Shown here: positions 25,853 through 37,178 of the stretch, piece after piece
Layout: each line of letters opens with the position of its first letter
Numbering within the stretch: the first letter of the stretch is position 1
Origin: Pseudomonadota bacterium
GTDB taxonomy: Bacteria > Pseudomonadota > Gammaproteobacteria > Burkholderiales > Burkholderiaceae_F
DNA: 64,000 nucleotides
Assembly: GCA_029778535.1 (NCBI GenBank)
Contig: JAKOQB010000002.1
Span: forward strand, 164,575 to 228,574
Direction of reading: 5' to 3'
Position numbers and translations under genes: made by a program
The notes under the pieces: generated by a model
What the model was told of the DNA's origin: nothing
The model's database searches: none
The model's input: only the letters and a program-made list of their open reading frames with translations

Positions 25853-26698
25853 ATGGCCGCAGCGGGCGAAATCGAAAACATGGCGGTGTTCTGCGACTTC
25901 GAGAACATCGCGCTCGGCGTGCAGGACGCCAAGTACGACAAGTTCGACGTCAAGGCGGTGCTCGACAAGCTGCTGGTCAAGGGCAGCATCGTGGTGAAGA
26001 AGGCGTACTGCGACTGGGCGCGCTACAAGGAGTTCAAGGCACCGATGCACGAGCAGGCGTTCGAGCTGATCGAGATCCCGCACGTGCGCCAGAGCGGCAA
26101 GAACTCCGCCGACATCCGCATGGTCGTCGACGCGCTCGACCTGTGCTACACGAAATCGCACGTCGACACCTTCGTGATCGTCAGCGGCGATTCCGACTTC
26201 TCCCCGCTGGTATCCAAGCTGCGCGAGAACAACAAGACGGTGATCGGGGTCGGTGTCAAGGCGTCGACCTCGGACCTGCTGATCAAGAACTGCGATGAGT
26301 TCATCTTCTACGACGACCTCGTGCGCGCCGGCGAGGCCAAGCGCCGGCAGGCGGCGAAGAAGCCGAAGAAGGTCGAGCCGAAGAAGGCCGAGCACCGACT
26401 GCCGGGCGAGCCCGCCGCCAACGACGACGACGCCGCGCGCCGCCGCCAGGCCGCGATCGACCTCGTGCTCGAGACGCTGGAGGAGCTGATCGAGGCGCGC
26501 GGCTCCGATGCGCGCATCTATGCGTCGATGGTCAAGCAGGCGCTGAAGCGGCGCCGGCCCGAGTTCAACGAGAGCTACCACGGCTACAAGAGCTTCGGCG
26601 CGCTGATCGACGATGCCGCCGAGCGCGGCGTGCTGACGGTGGCCAAGGACGAGAAGACCGGCCAGCAACTGGTCCGCCTGCCGGCCGCCGAGCACTGA
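25853..26698 (+). CDS. NYN-domain (PIN-like) ribonuclease-type protein with OST-HTH/LOTUS domain
   Basis: A 281-residue protein. The N-terminal NYN domain (about 8-160) has acidic residues of the PIN-like active site (CDFEN at 14-18, the DALD segment and SGDSDF). A Lys-rich linker follows at about 165-190, then a C-terminal OST-HTH/LOTUS domain (about 205-275), a putative RNA-binding module. Such LabA/DUF88 proteins are thought to act on RNA. It sits between the DUF423 and upp genes, with 19- and 17-base gaps, so it is part of the same run of genes. Confidence 0.85.
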   Translation: MAAAGEIENMAVFCDFENIALGVQDAKYDKFDVKAVLDKLLVKGSIVVKKAYCDWARYKEFKAPMHEQAFELIEIPHVRQSGKNSADIRMVVDALDLCYTKSHVDTFVIVSGDSDFSPLVSKLRENNKTVIGVGVKASTSDLLIKNCDEFIFYDDLVRAGEAKRRQAAKKPKKVEPKKAEHRLPGEPAANDDDAARRRQAAIDLVLETLEELIEARGSDARIYASMVKQALKRRRPEFNESYHGYKSFGALIDDAAERGVLTVAKDEKTGQQLVRLPAAEH

Positions 26699-26715
26699 CC
26701 GTCGTCGGGACCGAC

Positions 26716-27363
26716 ATGCGCCAGGACCCGCGCTTCCCGAATCTGTTTATCGTCGATCACCCGCTGATCCAGCACAAGCTCACGCACATGCGCGACCGCG
26801 AGACGTCGTCGCGCACGTTCCGCAGCCTCCTGCGCGAGATCACGCTGCTGATGGGCTACGAGGTCACGCGCGATCTGCCGCTGACGACGATGCACATCGA
26901 CACACCGCTGGCGCCGATGCAAGCGCCGGTGATCGCGGGCCGCAAGCTCGCGATCGTGCCGGTGCTGCGCGCCGGGCTCGGCATGGTCGACGCGCTGCTG
27001 GAACTCGTGCCGTCGGCGCGCGTCGGCCACATCGGCTCGTATCGCGACGAGAACAAGCGGCCGAAGGAATACTTCGTGCGGCTGCCCGAGATCGAGGGCC
27101 GGCAGTTCATCGTCTGCGACCCGATGATCGGCACCGGCTACTCGTCGGTGCACGCGGTCGACGTGCTGAAGAAGCGCGGCGTGGCGGCGCGCGACATCCG
27201 CTTCCTCGCGCTGGTGGCCGCGCCGGAGGGCATCGCGGTCTACCAGCGGAATCACCCCGACGTGCCGATGTACGTGGCCGCGCTCGACGAGTACCTGGAC
27301 GACCACGCCTACATCGTGCCGGGGCTCGGCGACGCCGGCGACCGCCTGTTCGGAACCAAGTGA
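26716..27363 (+). CDS. upp: Uracil phosphoribosyltransferase
   Basis: A 215-residue enzyme making UMP from uracil and PRPP. The PRPP-binding loop ([11 protein letters not shown]) and the conserved [12 protein letters not shown] and [29 protein letters not shown] segments are present and the length is typical. Together with the deaminase-like gene at 24191 it forms a cytosine to uracil to UMP salvage route. It is probably the last gene of the run. Confidence 0.95.
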   Translation: MRQDPRFPNLFIVDHPLIQHKLTHMRDRETSSRTFRSLLREITLLMGYEVTRDLPLTTMHIDTPLAPMQAPVIAGRKLAIVPVLRAGLGMVDALLELVPSARVGHIGSYRDENKRPKEYFVRLPEIEGRQFIVCDPMIGTGYSSVHAVDVLKKRGVAARDIRFLALVAAPEGIAVYQRNHPDVPMYVAALDEYLDDHAYIVPGLGDAGDRLFGTK

Positions 27364-27457
27364 CCTGCGGCGCGGCGGCAGGTCAGCCCCGCGCGGGCGG
27401 AAACACGCCGGGCGACTTACGGTGCCCGCCGGCGTCGCTTCGGTATCGTCGCGGGCC

Positions 27458-28351
27458 ATGCCCGCCGACCGCCGCCATCGCTTCAGCGCGTACCTGCTGC
27501 TGACCGCGTCGATGGCGCTGGTCGGCTCGTACGTGGCGCTATCCAAGCCGCTGGTGGCGGCGATCCCGGTGTTTGCGCTCGCCTTCCTGCGCTTCGGCAT
27601 CGCCGCGGTGTCGATGCTGCCGTGGACATTGCCGCGCCCGCACGAGGTGCCGCTGACGCGGCGCGAGCACGCGTTGTTCTTCCTGATGTCGTTCCTCGGC
27701 AATTTCCTGTTCTCGATCTGCATGCTGAGCGGCGTGCGCCTTACGACCGCGACCGCGGCGGGCGTGATCATGGCGACGATCCCGGCGGTGGTGGCGATCG
27801 GCTCCCGGCTCTTCCTGCGCGAGCCGCTGGCCGCGCGCTCGCTCGCCGCGATCGCGCTCGCGATCGGCGGCATCGCGCTGCTGCAGTTCGCGCGCGGCGC
27901 CGAGGGGTCGCACGGTACGACCCTGCGCGGCAACGCGCTGATCTTCGGCGCGGTGGTGTGCGAGGCGAGCTACGTGATCATCGGCAAGCGGCTCGCCGCC
28001 ACGCGTGCGCCGCTGCGAGTGTCCGCGCTGATCAACCTGTGGGGACTGGCGCTGATGACGCCGTTCGGCCTGTGGCAGCTGGCGCGCCTCGACTTCGGCG
28101 CGGTCTCCGCGCCGATCTGGGCGCTGCTGGTCTTCTATTCGCTGGCGGCGAGCCTGTTCGCCGTCTGGCTGTGGATGGCGGGTCTGAAGCACGTGCCGGC
28201 CAACCACGCCGGCGTGTTCACCGTGGCGCTGCCGATCGCGGCCACGACGGTCGGCGTCGTTTTCCTCGGCGAGCAGTTCACGCCGCTGCACGCCGGCGCG
28301 CTGCTGCTGGCGAGCGCGGGCGTGGTACTGATCGCCACGGCGCGGCGCTGA
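27458..28351 (+). CDS. EamA/DMT-family transporter
   Basis: A 297-residue inner-membrane protein with ten hydrophobic helices in two EamA repeats, the usual layout for drug/metabolite transporters that export amino acids or other small molecules. The ATG at 27458 was chosen over a GTG 36 bases upstream because it begins just before the first helix. It is separated by 94 bases from upp and converges with the thioredoxin-like gene. Substrate unknown. Confidence 0.88.
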   Translation: MPADRRHRFSAYLLLTASMALVGSYVALSKPLVAAIPVFALAFLRFGIAAVSMLPWTLPRPHEVPLTRREHALFFLMSFLGNFLFSICMLSGVRLTTATAAGVIMATIPAVVAIGSRLFLREPLAARSLAAIALAIGGIALLQFARGAEGSHGTTLRGNALIFGAVVCEASYVIIGKRLAATRAPLRVSALINLWGLALMTPFGLWQLARLDFGAVSAPIWALLVFYSLAASLFAVWLWMAGLKHVPANHAGVFTVALPIAATTVGVVFLGEQFTPLHAGALLLASAGVVLIATARR

Positions 28352-28363
28352 ACCGCGCGCGCG

Positions 28364-28401
28364 ATCGGGCTCGGACCCATCGGGCTCGAACCAATCGGAC
28401 C
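28364..28401 (+). repeat. Imperfect tandem 15-bp repeats between convergent genes
   Basis: ATCGGGCTCGGACCC, ATCGGGCTCGAACCA and ATCGGACC follow one another in the 52-bp gap between two genes that end facing each other. It is a short repeat of about 2.5 units with no evident role. Confidence 0.6.
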
Positions 28402-28403
28402 GC

Positions 28404-29939
28404 TCATGCGGCCGGCCCGCGCGCGGCGAAGATCCCTTCGCAGGTGGCGTGCTCCGGTGCGGCGGCCGGCAACTTCGCGCACAGCGAGGCGAGCTGCGCG
28501 CGCAGCCGCGCCAGCACCGCATCGTGGCGGCCGTCCTTGTTCCATTCAGCGACCTTGGCGCCGAGGCGGTCGAGCGCCGCGCGATTGCGCTCGTAGAATG
28601 TCTCGGGCTTCGGCTCGATGTCGGCGAGCACGCTCTGCACCGCGCGCTCGATGCGCGCGCTGTCCTGCGGCGCCAGATCGATCAGCGCGCGTACGTAGAT
28701 CGCGCCCCACTGCAGCCGCGTGGCCGGCCCCTGCGAGGTGGCGTAGGCCTGCTCGTACCAGTTCAATGCGGCCGTGCCGTCGCCGCGCTTGCGCGCGTTG
28801 CTCGCCAGCCCGAGCATCAGGTAGTAGGGCGTCGCCGAGCGTTTCAGTTCCGCCTGCAGCAACGCATCGGATTCGTCGAGCAGATCGGCATCGGCGAGCA
28901 GGTCCGCCGCCGCCGTGACGACCGCCGCGCGCTCGTAGCGGTCGGTCGCATCGCGCGTGGCGCTCAGCACCACGCCGCGCACTTCCGTCTGCAGCGCCAG
29001 CGCCAGCGGGCCCTTGCGCGCATCGAGCCGGGCCAGCCCCACCCGCGTGTCCGCGGCGGCGATGCGATCGAGCCGCGACAGCGCCGCGTCCTCGGTGAAC
29101 GCGGTCAGGCGCCGATCCCAGGCGCGCTGCAACTGCGCGCGCGCCGGCGTGTTGGCGTCGGTCAGCGTGCGGACGATGTCCTGCGCGCCGTAGGTCAACT
29201 CGGCGAAGTTCGCGCGCGCCAGCGCGGCGTCGCCGAGCGCCTGCTCGATGCGCGCCAGCGCCGCGCGCCGGTCGATCCCCGACGCATCCTTGTCCTTCGC
29301 ATCGGCCGCGAGCGACGCGGCCTTCAGCGTGAAGCGTGCCGCCGCGTCCGGCGCCTTGGTGGCGCTCGCCTGCGCGAGCCGCCACAGCAGCGGCGCCAGC
29401 TCGTGCTTCGGCACCAGCGCCTGATGGTCGGTCTCCCACGAGTAGAACGCGAGCAGCCGCCAGTCGTTTGCCGTCAGCGCGGCCGGACGCTTGCCCGCCG
29501 TGGCCAGCAGCGCCTTGACCGGCCGGCCGGCGTTCATCCCGAGCGCCAGTACCTGCATGTAGCGCGCGCCGTCGACCTCGCCCGGCAGCCGCGTGATCTC
29601 GGTGCCGTCGGGCCGGAACAGGATCATGGTCGGATACGCGCTGACCTTGAAGCGGCTGGCGATCTTCTGCGCGTCCGGCGCATCGCCGTCCAGGTACACC
29701 GGAACGAAGAAGCGCGCGCGCTCGATGAAGTCCCGGCGCGGGAAGATGGTCGCCTTGACCTGGTTGCACGGCGGGCACCACACCGCGCCCCAGTACAGGA
29801 ACAGCGGCTTGCCCTCGCGCTTGGCCTGCGCGAATGCCGCGTCGATGTCGCCGGTGTGCCACGCGATCGCGTCGGCCGCAGCCAGCGCCGGCGCGACGAG
29901 TAAAACCAGCAGCCAGAACCGTTTCCCGAGCATCGGCAC
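28404..29939 (-). CDS. Exported thioredoxin-fold protein with helical C-terminus
   Basis: A 511-residue protein with a signal peptide (about 1-21) and a thioredoxin domain with WCPPC (Cys55, Cys58), like the C-terminal domain of DsbD or thiol:disulfide interchange proteins. From about residue 160 the rest is helical, Ala/Leu-rich and TPR-like, with a DLAPQDSAR segment. It probably acts on disulfides in the periplasm. It starts three bases after the ABC1 gene ends and is last in that operon. Confidence 0.82.
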   Translation of the reverse strand: MPMLGKRFWLLVLLVAPALAAADAIAWHTGDIDAAFAQAKREGKPLFLYWGAVWCPPCNQVKATIFPRRDFIERARFFVPVYLDGDAPDAQKIASRFKVSAYPTMILFRPDGTEITRLPGEVDGARYMQVLALGMNAGRPVKALLATAGKRPAALTANDWRLLAFYSWETDHQALVPKHELAPLLWRLAQASATKAPDAAARFTLKAASLAADAKDKDASGIDRRAALARIEQALGDAALARANFAELTYGAQDIVRTLTDANTPARAQLQRAWDRRLTAFTEDAALSRLDRIAAADTRVGLARLDARKGPLALALQTEVRGVVLSATRDATDRYERAAVVTAAADLLADADLLDESDALLQAELKRSATPYYLMLGLASNARKRGDGTAALNWYEQAYATSQGPATRLQWGAIYVRALIDLAPQDSARIERAVQSVLADIEPKPETFYERNRAALDRLGAKVAEWNKDGRHDAVLARLRAQLASLCAKLPAAAPEHATCEGIFAARGPAA

Positions 29940-29942
29940 AGT

Positions 29943-31265
29943 CTAGTCCGCCAAGGCCCGGTCGATCAGCGGCAGCACCAGCGCGCGCGCATCGACGCGC
30001 GCCCCGATGCGCGCCAGCTGCAGGAACGAGCCGACCAGCTTGCGGTGCAGGAACATCGTCTCCGCCGGCGGCGCGCGCAAGAGCCCGCGCTTCAGCCCCA
30101 GGTCGATGCCAAGCGTACGCGCCCGCGACGGCAGGTCGCTCGCCGCGAAGTCGTACGGCCCGTGATGGCGCAGCGGCTCGCACACGAGCCGGATCACGTC
30201 GACCGCGGCCTGCAGGCGCTCCGGCGGATCGTCCGCGTTCACGTAGCCGATCGCTGCTGCGTGGCGCGCGACCGCGTCTAGGTCGCCGTCGATCACAGCG
30301 CGCGTGATGCGTGCGTAGTTGACGACGAACTGCGCGCTGAACGCGCGCGTGGCGCCAAAGTCGAGGAGCACCACGCGCCCGCCCGGCTGGACCAGGTAGT
30401 TGGCGAAGTTCGGATCGGTCTGCATCACGCGGAACTCGAACAGCTCGCGGAACAGCAGCCGCTCGAGCAGCGCGCCGACCGCGTCGCGCTGCGCCTGCGG
30501 CGCGCCGGCAGCGAGCGACTCGAGCGGCGCGCCCTCCACGTAGTCCATCGCCATCACGCGCGTGGTCGTGAAGTCGGCGTGCACGCGCGGCACGATCAGT
30601 CGCGGCTCGTCGGCGACCAGTCGCGCGTAGTGCTCGAGGAACCCCGCCTCGGCGCGGTAGTCGGCTTCCTGCAAGAGCTGCCGCTTGGCCTCGGCGACGA
30701 TGCCGGCCACGTCGACGTCGAACGGCAGCAGGTTGAACAGCTTCAGCAGCGCGGCGACGTTGTCGACGTCGCTCGCGATCGAGCGCGCCACGCCGGGATA
30801 CTGGATCTTCAACGCCAGCTCGCGCCCGTCGCGCGTGCGTGCGCGATGCACCTGTCCGATCGACGCGGCCGCGATCGGCTCCCAATCGAAGCGCGCGAAG
30901 CGCCGTTCCCAGCCCCTGCCGTACTCGCGCCCGAGCACGCGCCGCACCTGCTCGACCGGCATCGGCGCGGCCTCGGCGCGCAGCACCGCGAGCGCGCGCG
31001 CGAACTCCGGCGGCAGCACGTCCTCGCCCTGCAGCGACAGCATCTGCCCGAGCTTCATCGCCGCGCCGCGCAGCCGCGCGAGCCGTTCGGCGAGCCGCTC
31101 CGCGTTGGCGGCCGACAGCAGCGACGGCGTCGACTCGGAACGCTGCTGTGCGAGCCGACGCAGCCCCTCGAGCGCGCCGCCGACCGCCAGTTCGCCGGCG
31201 GCGAGCCCCAGCCGCGCCAGCCGTTCGAGCCGGCCCTGCGGAACCGGCGCCGCCTTGCGCTTCAC
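29943..31265 (-). CDS. ABC1/UbiB-family atypical kinase
   Basis: A 440-residue ABC1/ADCK/UbiB-like protein. The KxGQ motif (KLGQMLSLQ) characteristic of the family, an AAASIGQVH motif, the catalytic-type EADYRAEA segment, and the metal-binding DFGATR are present. Family members affect ubiquinone and lipid metabolism by an ATPase-like activity. The start is a GTG at 31265 that overlaps the stop of the acetoacetyl-CoA synthetase gene (GTGA); an upstream ATG would overlap that gene by 40 bases. It is probably not the ubiquinone-pathway UbiB itself, since no ubi genes are near. Confidence 0.85.
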   Translation of the reverse strand: MKRKAAPVPQGRLERLARLGLAAGELAVGGALEGLRRLAQQRSESTPSLLSAANAERLAERLARLRGAAMKLGQMLSLQGEDVLPPEFARALAVLRAEAAPMPVEQVRRVLGREYGRGWERRFARFDWEPIAAASIGQVHRARTRDGRELALKIQYPGVARSIASDVDNVAALLKLFNLLPFDVDVAGIVAEAKRQLLQEADYRAEAGFLEHYARLVADEPRLIVPRVHADFTTTRVMAMDYVEGAPLESLAAGAPQAQRDAVGALLERLLFRELFEFRVMQTDPNFANYLVQPGGRVVLLDFGATRAFSAQFVVNYARITRAVIDGDLDAVARHAAAIGYVNADDPPERLQAAVDVIRLVCEPLRHHGPYDFAASDLPSRARTLGIDLGLKRGLLRAPPAETMFLHRKLVGSFLQLARIGARVDARALVLPLIDRALAD

Positions 31266-33316
31266 TGCGACTTCCGTCCGCGCCGGGCGAAGTCGACGAA
31301 CCACGCGAGGCTCGCCGGATTCGCCATCGCGTCGGCGTGCACCACCTTCGCCGCCGGCTGGCCGAGCAGCAGCTTCTTCACCGGCAGCTCCATCTTCTTG
31401 CCCGACAGCGTGCGCGGCACCTCGGCGATCGCGATGATCTCGTCGGGCAGGTGGCGCGCCGACAGCGCGTCGCGGATGCGCGCGTTGATGCGCGACTTCA
31501 ATGCCTGGTCCAACTCAACGCCCGGCCGCAGCACGACGAACAGCGGCATGTACGACGCGCGGCCGAGGTATTCGAGATCGACCACCAGCGAGTCAAGCAC
31601 CTCGGGTATCGCCTCGACCGCGCGGTACAGCTCGGCGGTGCCCATGCGGATGCCATGGCGGTTGATCGTCGCGTCCGAGCGGCCGTAGATGATCGCCCCG
31701 ATCGCCTCCGGCCGCGGCACCAGCCGCAGCCAGTCGCCGTGGCGCCAGACGCCGGGCCAGGTGTCGAAGTAGCTTTCGCGATAGCGGCGGCCGTCGGGGT
31801 CGTTCCAGAAGTAAAGCGGCAGCGACGGAAACGGTGCGCTACACACGAGTTCGCCGACCTCGCCGACGACCGGCCGGCCGGCGTCGTCGTACGCCTCGAC
31901 CTTCAGCCCGAGTGCGCGACAGGTCATCTCGCCCTCGTACACCGGCAGCGTCGGCAGCCCGGTGAGGAACGCGCCCGCCAGGTCGGTGCCGCCGGCGATC
32001 GACACCAGCCACGCGTCGCGCTTGACATGCGCGTAGATCCAGCGATACGCCTCCGCCGGCAGCGGCGAACCGGTCGAGCCGATGCTGGCGAGCCGCGACA
32101 GATCCGCGATCCGCGCCGGCTCGACGCCGGCCTTCATGCAGCTCGCATAGAACGCCGCGCCGGCGCCGAAGAACGTGACGCGCTCGTCGGCGATGAACTT
32201 CCACAGCGTCGACAAATCCGGCCAGCCGGGATTGCCGTCGTACAGGCAGACGGTGGCGCCGACCATCAGGCCGCTGACCTGCACGTTCCACATGATCCAG
32301 CCGGTGCTCGTGTACCACTGGAAGCGGTCGTCGGCCTGCAGGTCGCGGTGCAGCCCGATGCCCTTCAACGCCTCGAGCAGGATGCCGCCGTGCCCGTGCA
32401 CGATCGCCTTCGGCACGCCCGTCGTCCCCGACGAATAGACGATCCACAGCGGGTGATCGAACGCGACCTGCTCGGTGCGCAGCGTCGCTTCGCCCGCGGC
32501 CAGTTCGCGCCACGCGAGCGCGCCGGGAAAGCGGGTCGCATCGACCTGCTCGTTCAGCACCGGCACCAGCACCGTGTGCGCGAGCGTCGTCAGCTCGCGC
32601 CGCAACTCGCCGACGATCTCGCTGCGACCGAACGGCTTGCCGCCGTAGCGATAGCCGTCGCACGCGATCAGCACCTTCGGCTCGATCTGGCGGAAGCGGT
32701 CGAGCACGGCGACCGGCCCCATGTCGGGCGAGCACACCGACCACACCGCGCCGAGGCTCGCCACCGCGAGAAACGCGATGATCGTCTGCGGCACGTTCGG
32801 CAGGTACGCGACCACGCGGTCGCCCGGCGCCACGCCGAGCGCGCGCAGCGACGCCGCCACCGCCGCCACCTGCCGCTCGAGTTCGCGCCACGAGACCTCC
32901 GTTCGCCGGCCGAGTTCGTTGCGGCACACGAGGGCGATGCGCTCGTCGTGAGATCCCAGGGCTGCGCGCTCGTCGTGAGACCCAGCAGCGGCGCGCTCGT
33001 CCTTCACGTGCCGCAGCACCTGGTCGACGAGGTTCAGCCGCGCCCCCGGACACCAGACCGCGCCGGGCATCCTTGCTTCGGCCAGCACGCGCGTGTACGG
33101 CTGCGAGGCACGGATGTCGAAGAACTGCCACACCGCGCTCCAGAAACCCTCGAGGTCGGTCACCGACCATTGCCACAGCGATTCGTAGTCGCCGAAGACG
33201 AGGCCGCGCTCGCGCGCCAGCCACGCGCGAAACGCGGTGATGCGCGCGCGCTCGATGCGCTCTGCGGCCGGGCGCCAGACCGCCGCGCCGGTTGCGGTGT
33301 TCACCATCGAAGTCAT
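31262..33316 (-). CDS. aacS: Acetoacetyl-CoA synthetase
   Basis: About 684 residues of the ANL superfamily. AMP-binding motif YSSGTTGVPKAIVHGHGG (near residue 300), the YGRSDATINRHGIRMG segment, and the GKKMELPVKK C-terminal catalytic Lys region are all present. It activates acetoacetate to acetoacetyl-CoA, linking ketone bodies and polyhydroxybutyrate to central metabolism. Between the N-terminal cap and the AMP domain there is a tandem repeat giving three DER segments (32941-33002). The start is the ATG at 33316; one at 33307 is also possible. Confidence 0.92.
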   Translation of the reverse strand: MTSMVNTATGAAVWRPAAERIERARITAFRAWLARERGLVFGDYESLWQWSVTDLEGFWSAVWQFFDIRASQPYTRVLAEARMPGAVWCPGARLNLVDQVLRHVKDERAAAGSHDERAALGSHDERIALVCRNELGRRTEVSWRELERQVAAVAASLRALGVAPGDRVVAYLPNVPQTIIAFLAVASLGAVWSVCSPDMGPVAVLDRFRQIEPKVLIACDGYRYGGKPFGRSEIVGELRRELTTLAHTVLVPVLNEQVDATRFPGALAWRELAAGEATLRTEQVAFDHPLWIVYSSGTTGVPKAIVHGHGGILLEALKGIGLHRDLQADDRFQWYTSTGWIMWNVQVSGLMVGATVCLYDGNPGWPDLSTLWKFIADERVTFFGAGAAFYASCMKAGVEPARIADLSRLASIGSTGSPLPAEAYRWIYAHVKRDAWLVSIAGGTDLAGAFLTGLPTLPVYEGEMTCRALGLKVEAYDDAGRPVVGEVGELVCSAPFPSLPLYFWNDPDGRRYRESYFDTWPGVWRHGDWLRLVPRPEAIGAIIYGRSDATINRHGIRMGTAELYRAVEAIPEVLDSLVVDLEYLGRASYMPLFVVLRPGVELDQALKSRINARIRDALSARHLPDEIIAIAEVPRTLSGKKMELPVKKLLLGQPAAKVVHADAMANPASLAWFVDFARRGRKSQ
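32941..33002 (-). repeat. Tandem 27-bp repeat inside the acetoacetyl-CoA synthetase gene
   Basis: Two 27-base units followed by the start of a third, all in frame, give GSHDERAAL-like segments of nine residues. The unit length is a multiple of three, so the frame is kept. The repeat lies in a loop before the AMP-binding core. Confidence 0.75.
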
Positions 33317-33436
33317 GCGGACAAGCCGGGCACGGACGATTATCTCCCTGCCGCATGGTCGTAAACTCCGCGTTTCCACGATCCGCCGGCGACGCCGCCG
33401 CACGTTTACCCGGCATTTGGCAAAGCAGGAGGAAAC

Positions 33437-34393
33437 ATGCTGAAGCTATTGCGGCGCCTCGCGTTCATGGCGTCCCTTTCGTGCGCGGCGATTCCGCTGA
33501 CCGCGGCCGCGCAGTACATCAACGTTCTGACCGGCGGCACCAGCGGCGTGTACTACCCGCTCGGCGTGGCGCTGTCGGGCACCATCGGCAAGGCGCTGCC
33601 GAACGCGAAGGTCTCCGTGCAGGCGACCAAGGCCTCGGTCGAGAACCTCAATCTGCTGCAGGCCGGCCGCGGCGAGATCGCGTTCACGCTCGGCGACTCG
33701 CTGTCGGATGCCTGGAAGGGCAACGAGGAAGCCGGCTTCAAGGCACCGCTGAAGAAGCTGCGCGGCATCGCCGCCATCTATCCGAACTACATCCAGATCG
33801 TCGCGCGCGGCGACGCCGGCATCCGCACGCTGGCGGACCTGAAGGGCAAGAAGATCTCGGTGGGCGCACCGCGCTCGGGCACGGAGCTGAATGCGCGCGT
33901 GATCTTCGCCGCGGCCGGACTGTCGTACAGGGATTTCTCCCGGGTCGAGTACCTGCCGTTCGGCGAATCGGTCGAGCTGATGAAGAACCGCCAGCTCGAC
34001 GCCACGCTGCAGTCGGCCGGCCTCGGCGTCGCATCGCTGCGCGATCTGGCCACCGCGATGGACGTCGTCGTGGTGCCGATTCCGCCCGACATCGTGAAGA
34101 AGACCAACGACCCGGCGTACCTGCCGGCGACGATCCCGGCCGATACGTATCGCGGCCAGACCAAGGACGTGCCGACGGCCGCGGTGCAGAACTTCCTCGT
34201 CACGCACGAGGGCGTGCCGGCCGACATCGTGCACGCGATGACGAAGGCGCTGTGGACCGGCCTGGACTCGCTGGTGGCCGCGCACTCGGCCGCCAAGGCG
34301 ATCGACCTGAAGCACGCGCTCGACGGCATGCCGGTGCCGTTGCACCCGGGCGCCGAGCGCTACTACCGCGAAGTCGGGCTGCTGAAGAAGTAG
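33437..34393 (+). CDS. TAXI-family TRAP transporter solute receptor
   Basis: A 318-residue periplasmic binding protein with a signal peptide (about 1-25) and the TAXI signature GGTSGVYYPLG directly after it. AGGAGGAAAC precedes the ATG. TAXI proteins bind dicarboxylates, glutamate or other small acids and deliver them to the DctQM-like partner encoded 16 bases downstream. The substrate is unknown. It is divergent from the acetoacetyl-CoA synthetase gene, with 120 bases between. Confidence 0.93.
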   Translation: MLKLLRRLAFMASLSCAAIPLTAAAQYINVLTGGTSGVYYPLGVALSGTIGKALPNAKVSVQATKASVENLNLLQAGRGEIAFTLGDSLSDAWKGNEEAGFKAPLKKLRGIAAIYPNYIQIVARGDAGIRTLADLKGKKISVGAPRSGTELNARVIFAAAGLSYRDFSRVEYLPFGESVELMKNRQLDATLQSAGLGVASLRDLATAMDVVVVPIPPDIVKKTNDPAYLPATIPADTYRGQTKDVPTAAVQNFLVTHEGVPADIVHAMTKALWTGLDSLVAAHSAAKAIDLKHALDGMPVPLHPGAERYYREVGLLKK

Positions 34394-34409
34394 CCGCGCA
34401 ACGCCTGTC

Positions 34410-36496
<2,087 letters not shown>

Positions 36497-36500
<4 letters not shown>

Positions 36501-36889
36501 CGACCGGGTTGTGCCTGATCGTCGCGGGCCGGCTGCTCGCGACGCTGCCGGTCACCGAATTCACGCTGGCGTGGACGCATTCGGTGCAGCAGTCGCGCTG
36601 GGAAGAGCGCTACCGGATCGACGGCGCGCGGCTCGTGCTCGAACGCGCGCGCGTCGAAGGCAGCGGCGCGGGCATGGAGCCGGCACCGGATGCCGTGTGG
36701 CGTGACGGATCCTGGCGCTGGACGCCCGCGTTGCCGCCGTTGCGGCAACTGCGGCTGACCGTGTCATCGTTCACGTCCGATTACGAGCTGTGCGCCGAGC
36801 ACGCGTGCCGGCCGCTGCAGGCGCTGACCGGAAAGCTCGCCGACGGCACCGTCGTCGTCGCGGCGCCGTGCGCGGCGAGTCCGCGCTGA
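36497..36889 (+). CDS. DUF1850 protein associated with the TAXI-TRAP transporter
   Basis: A 130-residue protein with the DUF1850 pattern: a FTLAWTHSVQQSRWEERYRI stretch, a GxGAGMEP motif and a pair of Cys near the end (ELCAEHACRP). The family is almost always found beside TAXI-TRAP genes, as here. Translation starts at a GTG overlapping the transporter stop (GTGA). A short N-terminal hydrophobic segment suggests membrane association. Its function is unknown. Confidence 0.85.
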
Positions 36890-37069
36890 ACGCGCGGCGC
36901 GCTCTCGGGCGGACGCGACCCGGGTCGCCGAAACGCCATTGAACATTCGGAACGCAAGCCCAATCGCGCCGGTCAGGATCGTGAACGACCCCGCGATCGC
37001 GATCGGGGTGCCGATCACGAACGCAACCGGAAACCAGACGACGGCCAGCTTGATGAAGCGACTGCTCAT
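36764..37069 (-). CDS. Possible small membrane protein, tail-to-tail overlapping DUF1850
   Basis: A 101-residue ORF. The ATG at 37069 has AGGGAGA six bases upstream, and residues about 7-43 form one or two hydrophobic helices (VVWFPVAFVIGTPIAIAG). The second half is Arg-rich and of low complexity and overlaps the 3' end of the DUF1850 gene on the other strand by 126 bases, which is unusual. It may be a real small gene that has lost its original stop by frameshift. No family recognised. Confidence 0.45.
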   Translation of the reverse strand: MSSRFIKLAVVWFPVAFVIGTPIAIAGSFTILTGAIGLAFRMFNGVSATRVASARERAARSARTRRARRRDDDGAVGELSGQRLQRPARVLGAQLVIGRER

Positions 37070-37178
37070 CGTCGTCTCCCTTGTTGTCGGTCGAGTACGG
37101 CTCGCGCGGCCGCGCAGCGGCGCAAGATACGCCGTGGGGTCGCCGCTGTGAATGGCCGCTCGGGTATCTTTGCCCGAT

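Noticed and set aside
28364..28401. Repeats between convergent genes considered as a terminator
   Set aside because: Direct repeats, not inverted, and no U-tract.
30839..33364. 841-codon plus-strand open frame
   Set aside because: Antisense shadow over the ABC1 and acetoacetyl-CoA synthetase genes; no recognisable motif.
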